Assembly (NCBI GenBank): GCA_037501455.1
Contig: CM074864.1
Location: 40,450,001 to 40,514,000, forward strand
Length of the DNA: 64,000 bases
Reading direction: 5' to 3'
Source: Lantana camara
Lineage: Eukaryota > Streptophyta > Magnoliopsida > Lamiales > Verbenaceae
The position numbers and the translations under genes were made by a program. The first letter of the stretch is position 1. Each line of letters begins with the position of its first letter. This document shows positions 58,976 through 64,000 of this stretch, one piece after another. Below the pieces are notes generated by a model. That model was not told the DNA's origin, made no database searches, and saw only the letters and a program-made list of their open reading frames with translations.

Positions 58976-60280
58976 TCTAGAATTTGTATCTAAAATATCT
59001 ATTAGAAATGAGCTTTTAATTTTCAAATTTTTTGATTCGTTGTAATTTTAGTCTCACAAGTAATTTTTCACTCCTTTGATCTGTTTTGAATATACATAAA
59101 TAGATCTAGATCTGGGCAAAACGCCTCTGCTTTGCTCTGAATATGCACACATAGATCTAGATCTGGCAAAATGAAGGTTCGGTTTGAGGGATTTTTTCAG
59201 TGGCTCGGCGGCTCGGCTTAGCTCGTCCGAACCTACTGCAAGCCGAATCCAAGCCACCTTTCCTCAGGCTCGCTGGCTCGCAAGCTGAACTCAAGCCAAT
59301 TTTTTCGAGCCCGAGCCCGAGCCCGAATCCTGAAAAAATACCCAGGCTCGGCTTGTTTACATCCCTAATTCCGACAACTAATAAATTTTCCTGCGAAAAT
59401 CGGACATAAATTGTAAAATTTTAGAACTTAGAGGACTTAATTGCAAATTTCAAAACGGACAGGACCAAAATTGCTAAAATTATAAATTTACAGGACTTAA
59501 TTACAAAATTTCAAAGGAACATGACTAAATTGCCAAATTTACAAACTTATAGGACCAAAATTGCATTTTTGCCTTAAAACAAAACGAGATTTTCCATAAC
59601 TACAAGTAGTGTTACTATTTTTTTTTTAAAAAAAAGTAGTTTTACTATTACATAAGGGACTAACTACAAAAAGCTCCACATAATCATATTTAAAAATTGA
59701 AATTTTGCTTAAATAATTTTAGGGTAAATTTCACTTCACCCCCGAAATTTTAATTTTAGCATTTTATGGCCTTTAATTATAAAGAAAAAACTTTACCCAA
59801 AAAATATAATATCATTAGCATTTTGTCCAGATTTTATTTAAAATGCTAAAATTTTCTAATTTTAGGGGGTGGGTCTCATTTTTTATTTTGAGGGGGTTAA
59901 TCGTAATATTTTAAAAAATTAAAGATAAAGTAAATTATAAGATACTTATTTTTAATATGATAATATGAATATAATAATCATGTCATACAAATTCAAAATA
60001 CAACAATTATTAAAAATATTAAATAAGTGAATATGAACAAAATAAAATCATTATTTACATTAATACAATGTCAGCATTTCGCACTGGCTAAAGTGTTAAA
60101 TATATTACAATTGCAGGGGTATAGTCTCTTTTCAGTGGATAAATGTTCTGAAATTAAAATGTTCTACGAGATTAAATCGCAATCTGCCCCTACATTTATC
60201 TATATTCAATTAAAAAAGCTCAATGATCAGTGGAAGTTAGGGCAGTTGCACACTTCTTAGACATTTTGATTACTCCCACA
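58976..60280. repeat. Old repeats between MULE 2 and the E6-like gene
   Basis: Contains a duplicated aatagatctagatctgg-type unit (59080-59170), a GGCTCGGC/GAGCCCGAGC-rich stretch (59195-59365), a series of loosely repeated units around ggacttaattgcaaattt (59425-59570), and a segment with lines such as ggtaaatttcacttcacccc (59720-59920). These are typical decayed plant repeats. I see no gene; an open frame at 60027-60260 has no domain. Confidence 0.55.
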
Positions 60281-60390
60281 TGAAGGCCCTACATAAATGT
60301 CATGATTTCACACCCCACATTTCTTTCGAATCCCTCAATCTCCGCATAACATCACGCCAAAAGCTGCCTTAGATGTCAAGCTTGATTGTT

Positions 60391-60503
60391 CTATAATCTA
60401 TACATAAACACCTCTTGTAAGGAGATCAATCTGCAACACGAAAGCCACACCCACCTACAGTAAACACCAATACACACACTCTTCCTCTCTTCTTTTTCTT
60501 GCA
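60391..60503 (+). promoter_or_regulatory. E6-like gene core promoter and 5' leader
   Basis: TATA-like sequence at 60391-60408 (ctataatctatacataaa) about 100 bases upstream of the ATG. A leader rich in CAC/CTC and a pyrimidine tract (cttcctctcttctttttctt) lies just before the start codon. Confidence 0.55.
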
Positions 60504-61385
60504 ATGGCTACATTTGCCAGAGAAATATTTTGTTTAGTCCTTCTAGTGCTGTCCACTTATTGCCAAACCGAAGCCAGGCAGACTCGTCTGTTCTTCTCCA
60601 AATATGTTCACCTTGCCACAAACGCCAACAAGAATTATGTAACACTGCACAATACTAACGCAAAGAAATCGGATTTATCCAGCTCCACTTCTCCACATCC
60701 AGCTCCTGTCCCAGAAAGCCAAATTTCCAATGCCCCAACCGGGGCTCTGGATTACGAAAATGCCCCTGCCCCGGCACCCTCGATGAGTTCAAATTACGGA
60801 AATGCCCCTGCCCCGGCACCCATGATGGGTTCAAATTATGAAAATGCCCCTGCCCCGGTACCCCTAGACGGCGGATATGCACCGGCTCCACTCCGGAGTG
60901 AGACTTGGTATTACGGCCTCTATGCCAAGGGCAAAAGTGACTCCATCAATGATAAAGAGGTGGAGGAGGACGAGGAATTCTCCAACGAAGATTTTAGCAA
61001 CAGAAATGGCGAGGAGTTTAATGGCAGGGAGGAAACCAACACATACAACAATGGCTACTCAGATAGCTTGAGTAACAACAATGCCTTTTTGACGTCCAAC
61101 AACAAGATCTACAGCACCAATCATGGATACGATAACATCAACAATGGTTACGAAAATGAGCCCCAAGGAATGAGTGACACCAGATTAATGAACAACGGCA
61201 AGTACTACTACAACACCGAGCGCGAAAATTATGGCCCGAATGGAAATGAATTAGTGAGGGAAAACGAGAATGAGGAGGGATATAATGGTAGTTATCAAAG
61301 GTCCAAGTACGAGTTTGATACCATGGAAGAATATGAGAAGGAGGAAGGATATGTAGGTGTTGAACAAGAGTTTACCAATCCTTGA
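60504..61385 (+). CDS. E6-like secreted protein with APAPAP repeats
   Basis: 293 aa, a single uninterrupted exon. It has an N-terminal signal peptide (about residues 1-24, hydrophobic IFCLVLLVLSTYC). A Pro/Ala-rich region (66-132) contains three near-repeats of NAPAPAP/NYENAPAPVP, suitable for hydroxyproline O-glycosylation as in arabinogalactan proteins. An acidic Asn/Tyr/Glu-rich C-terminus holds the E6 signature, ENEPQGMSDTRLMNNGKYYY (about 217-236). E6-like proteins are plant cell-wall-associated proteins best known from cotton fibre; their biochemical role is not established. Start chosen as the first ATG before the signal peptide, in a good context (gcaATGGCT). The only intact host gene in the window. 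Confidence 0.88.
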   Translation: MATFAREIFCLVLLVLSTYCQTEARQTRLFFSKYVHLATNANKNYVTLHNTNAKKSDLSSSTSPHPAPVPESQISNAPTGALDYENAPAPAPSMSSNYGNAPAPAPMMGSNYENAPAPVPLDGGYAPAPLRSETWYYGLYAKGKSDSINDKEVEEDEEFSNEDFSNRNGEEFNGREETNTYNNGYSDSLSNNNAFLTSNNKIYSTNHGYDNINNGYENEPQGMSDTRLMNNGKYYYNTERENYGPNGNELVRENENEEGYNGSYQRSKYEFDTMEEYEKEEGYVGVEQEFTNP

Positions 61386-62500
61386 AGATTAGTGTGGACT
61401 CGCAAATACAGATATGGGATTTGTAGGTGCTCCCAACAAGAGTTAATTCCATGAGGGATTAATCTATGTTTGTGGATTGAAGTTTATAGAGAAAGTTTAA
61501 TTTAATCGGCAACAATGTTTTCGTTGATCTTTTGTCGACATCCATATCTTATAAGGTCTCTAGTTCCATATATATAATTACACTTTTGTTGAAACTAATA
61601 GCACCAAAAGTTGTGTATTAATTATATATTTGGCACAAAGTTTTTGATATTCTCATATCCATTATCAGTTCAGATCTCTGTTGCACGGACACAGACACGA
61701 TATGACACAGACACGACGATACGAATTTTTAAAATTTTTTAGGATAGGACATGGTTATAAATAAATATATTTTATATGTAAATAAAAATATTTTATAAGT
61801 ATAATCTGTTGTATTTTCTATTTAGTGGTCTCACACATTTAATAAATTGTAAGTAGACTATCTCATAATACGAGCCCAATTGAGTGATCTACTTAAGATT
61901 TATTTAATTATATGGGCTTATAAAAATATTTGTTGAAGTATGGGTTTTTCATGTGTAAAAACCCATGGACACTTAATCACTGTGCTCCCTAAGTCAGATA
62001 CGTTCTTTGTCTTCTTTTATGCCCCATCCTAGAGAGAATAGAATTGACGGCGTATCAAAACTTAGAAGACCTCAACTTTGGATTGTTAGTCAACTACGGA
62101 TTGCTATGGATCAAGGTACGCTTCCGCTTGTGTGATCTCGATGATTTCGACATGTTTGTTACGGTTTGGGGATTTTCCTTACATAATCTATGTAAAATAA
62201 AATATTTATAAATGTATAATTAAAAACTAGAATAAATTTTGTTATTTCAGTTTATTCTCCAAAAAATTCTAAAAATATTAAAAAACACATAAAAAACTTT
62301 GTATAATTATAAAATTTACACCGCCGTGCCCAATCCGTGTCGGACACTTTACCCAACTGTGTCCGACACCTTATCCTATTTTTTTAATTTTTTTTTATTT
62401 CGACACGTTTCAACCGTGTACGAGAAATTTCTATGTCCAACAGGTGTCGGACACTGTACGAACCAAATTTTGGCCGTGTTCATACCTTCTAGGTTCTGAT
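61386..62500. repeat. E6-like 3' region and a GTGTCGGACAC-type repeat
   Basis: About 200-290 bp of likely 3' UTR, then from 61675 a repeat with cacggacacagacacgatat on one side. Near 62320-62490 inverted-looking partners read ccgtgtcggacact, aactgtgtccgacacc and ggtgtcggacactg. This suggests an old non-autonomous element spanning about 61.67-62.51 kb. Class and exact ends unresolved. Confidence 0.45.
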
Positions 62501-62940
62501 GCATGAATTCTTCAAGTAAATTATTTTATCATGTCTTATTAAAAACTCCTATTAGATATGATGTCTCATTACAAGTTTTCTTTCCGGGAGAAATATATTC
62601 TAGAACTTTTTTATGAAATTAATTAAAATATATGTGTCATAAGAAATCCAATATGCAGAGAAATGATGGGAGAGTTTTCCAAACAAAATCCAAATTTTGT
62701 TTGGAATTTTTTTTAAAAAATTATACTAAAAAAAAACCCCTTCTAATATATAAACGCTCAAAAGGTGAAAGAAAATTGGAATTACTTGGGATTTTCTGGT
62801 GGATCCTTCATTAGGAAAATACTTGAAAATGAAATAATAACATAGGAAGTTTTATTGAGAATTTTATCATAATTTAAAAGAGTAAATTACATATAAAACC
62901 CCAAATGAGTTTTTAAATAACAGAATACCCCGCATTTAGA
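62500..62940. other. AT-rich intergenic DNA
   Basis: No gene or structured repeat seen. Confidence 0.5.
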
Positions 62941-63646
62941 TTAAATAACATAATGTTCCGATTCAAATCTAGTCGATCTTATGTGTCGAATTGGATGACA
63001 GATTCAGGTCGATCAGTCAAGAATTTACAAGGTGGGTTCTTCTCGATCTGCAAAACACTCAACACACTAAGGGATAAAACAGCTGGCGCTTTAGCTGACG
63101 ATGCCCCTCCGACGCTCAAGTTAGTATATAGTTCTTAGAAAGAGAAATAAATGCCCTTAAATGCTATTGAATGCTTACCAACAACTGTTCACGGGCGAGG
63201 GAGGTATTTATAGCCTTTGGGCCATTAACACAATAGTGTGTGTACATCGCACTAGTATTAACGACACCATATATTGACCTGGTTGTGTGTGATAATTGAC
63301 CCGACCGGGTTTGGTACAGTCAGAGCCACCTTTTCCCTTTTGGGTAAGTTTGGTACTGAGGGACTAATGCTTCCTCGTATACTTGTCCTAGGGAATGATA
63401 TGGCTACATATATCCCGACAAAGATGCTTTATAGAATGGACTGGTTTGGTGACTCATATATCGATTTGGGGATTGATGTACGGTCATCAGAGATGTACAT
63501 CCCAACAGGATCAATTACTCCCAATGAACTCGACCTAAGTCCTCTTCGATCTGATCAATGCAGTTGACCAGATCGAATAATTGGGACATTATCGATCTCA
63601 TGCCTTGTGAATGGGAATACCCTGATGGTCTTTACATGTTGATCTA
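62941..63646 (-). mobile_element. LTR fragment of another retrotransposon
   Basis: On the minus strand a TATA box (GGCTATAAATACC, about 63208-63221) is followed by ACTAACTTGAGCGTCGGAGG at about 63108-63127. This TATA plus 'gagcgtcggag' combination is common in plant gypsy LTRs. No boundaries or primer site found. Confidence 0.5.
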
Positions 63647-64000
63647 TGAAGCACCCCAAGCGCAGGGCACCATATCCCCCACACTATACCTCGACACGTG
63701 TAACAAAACAAGGACTCCGCACACGCACCAAGCCAAAGCGAACGGGAGACAAACAAAATCAAACCTAAGCTAGGCGGAACGTAGACCCCAAAACTTCACT
63801 GAACAATCAACATAAATGCGGAAGATAAACATGCAACACAAGATTCAGAACAATATAAACAAATGACGGGTTCAACTAGCATAGATCCCTAATCCCGAAT
63901 ATCAAATCATACCCTAAATCAAACATGCAAATGGGTTCAAACTATCCCTACAAGCCTGGCCCGAAATTCATAACATAATTAAAACAAATCATACTTAAAC
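63647..64000 (-). mobile_element. End of a gypsy LTR related to B, C and D, running off the window
   Basis: The minus strand contains the module seen in elements B, C and D: CCGCCTAGCT, CCCGTTCGC, AGTGTGGGGGATATGG and a terminal GGGGTGCTTCA. The end is TTCA rather than TACA, and no primer site follows, so it is an old solo or truncated LTR. Confidence 0.65.

Noticed and set aside
60027..60260. 77-codon open frame upstream of the E6-like gene
   Set aside because: No recognisable domain and low-complexity AT-rich surroundings; probably chance.

Overview
The window is plant nuclear DNA, from an AT-rich, repeat-heavy eudicot-type genome. The evidence is Ty3/gypsy chromovirus-type LTR retrotransposons primed by initiator tRNA-Met, a CACTA (En/Spm) DNA transposon, Mutator-like elements, a plant LINE, an endogenous Caulimoviridae copy and a plant E6-like cell-wall gene. 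I cannot place the species. Only one host gene looks intact: an E6-like secreted protein at 60.5-61.4 kb. Almost everything else is transposable elements inserted into one another.

Layout. 1-7744: element A, a minus-strand LTR retrotransposon with about 3.4-kb LTRs and only a gag gene (TR-GAG type). The two LTRs are almost identical. 7745-11656: part of element E, a minus-strand element without coding capacity (LARD-like). Its LTR carries six G-boxes in 72 bp, and its leader has a GC-rich island. 11657-13022: the 3' end of an old gypsy element, C. 13023-35398: a CACTA transposon with broken TNP2 and TNPA genes and a proper right end. It carries fragments of three host genes: an MRS2/CorA-type Mg2+ transporter, ribosomal protein eL37 and an IQM calmodulin-binding protein. 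It was itself split by gypsy element D (16009-28722). D has the structure LTR-internal-LTR-internal-LTR remnant between one pair of CAAAT duplications. 35399-36430: the LINE that the CACTA entered. 37975-40437: MULE 1.

40.5-47.1 kb: a nearly genome-length endogenous pararetrovirus on the minus strand. It has recognisable coat protein, movement protein, protease, RT, RNase H, a probable inclusion-body protein, a 35S-like promoter and poly(A) signals. It is broken by stops and frameshifts. It shows two separate retropepsin-like motifs. 47238-56783: element B, a gypsy-type element without gag or pol, flanked by TGCCG duplications. 56913-58808: MULE 2, same family as MULE 1, with a perfect 10-bp target duplication. 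B and MULE 2 split one short host segment into three pieces. 59-64 kb: the E6-like gene among old repeats and gypsy LTR fragments.

How the parts relate. The insertion order can be read from the interruptions: LINE, then CACTA, then C, E and A nested inside one another on the left, and D independently inside the eL37 fragment of the CACTA. A, B and D cannot make a full set of proteins as they stand. Their near-identical LTRs nevertheless show recent movement, so they were probably mobilised in trans by autonomous chromovirus relatives. B, C, D and the LTR at the right edge share LTR-end sequence modules, and B and D also share the sequence just before the polypurine tract.
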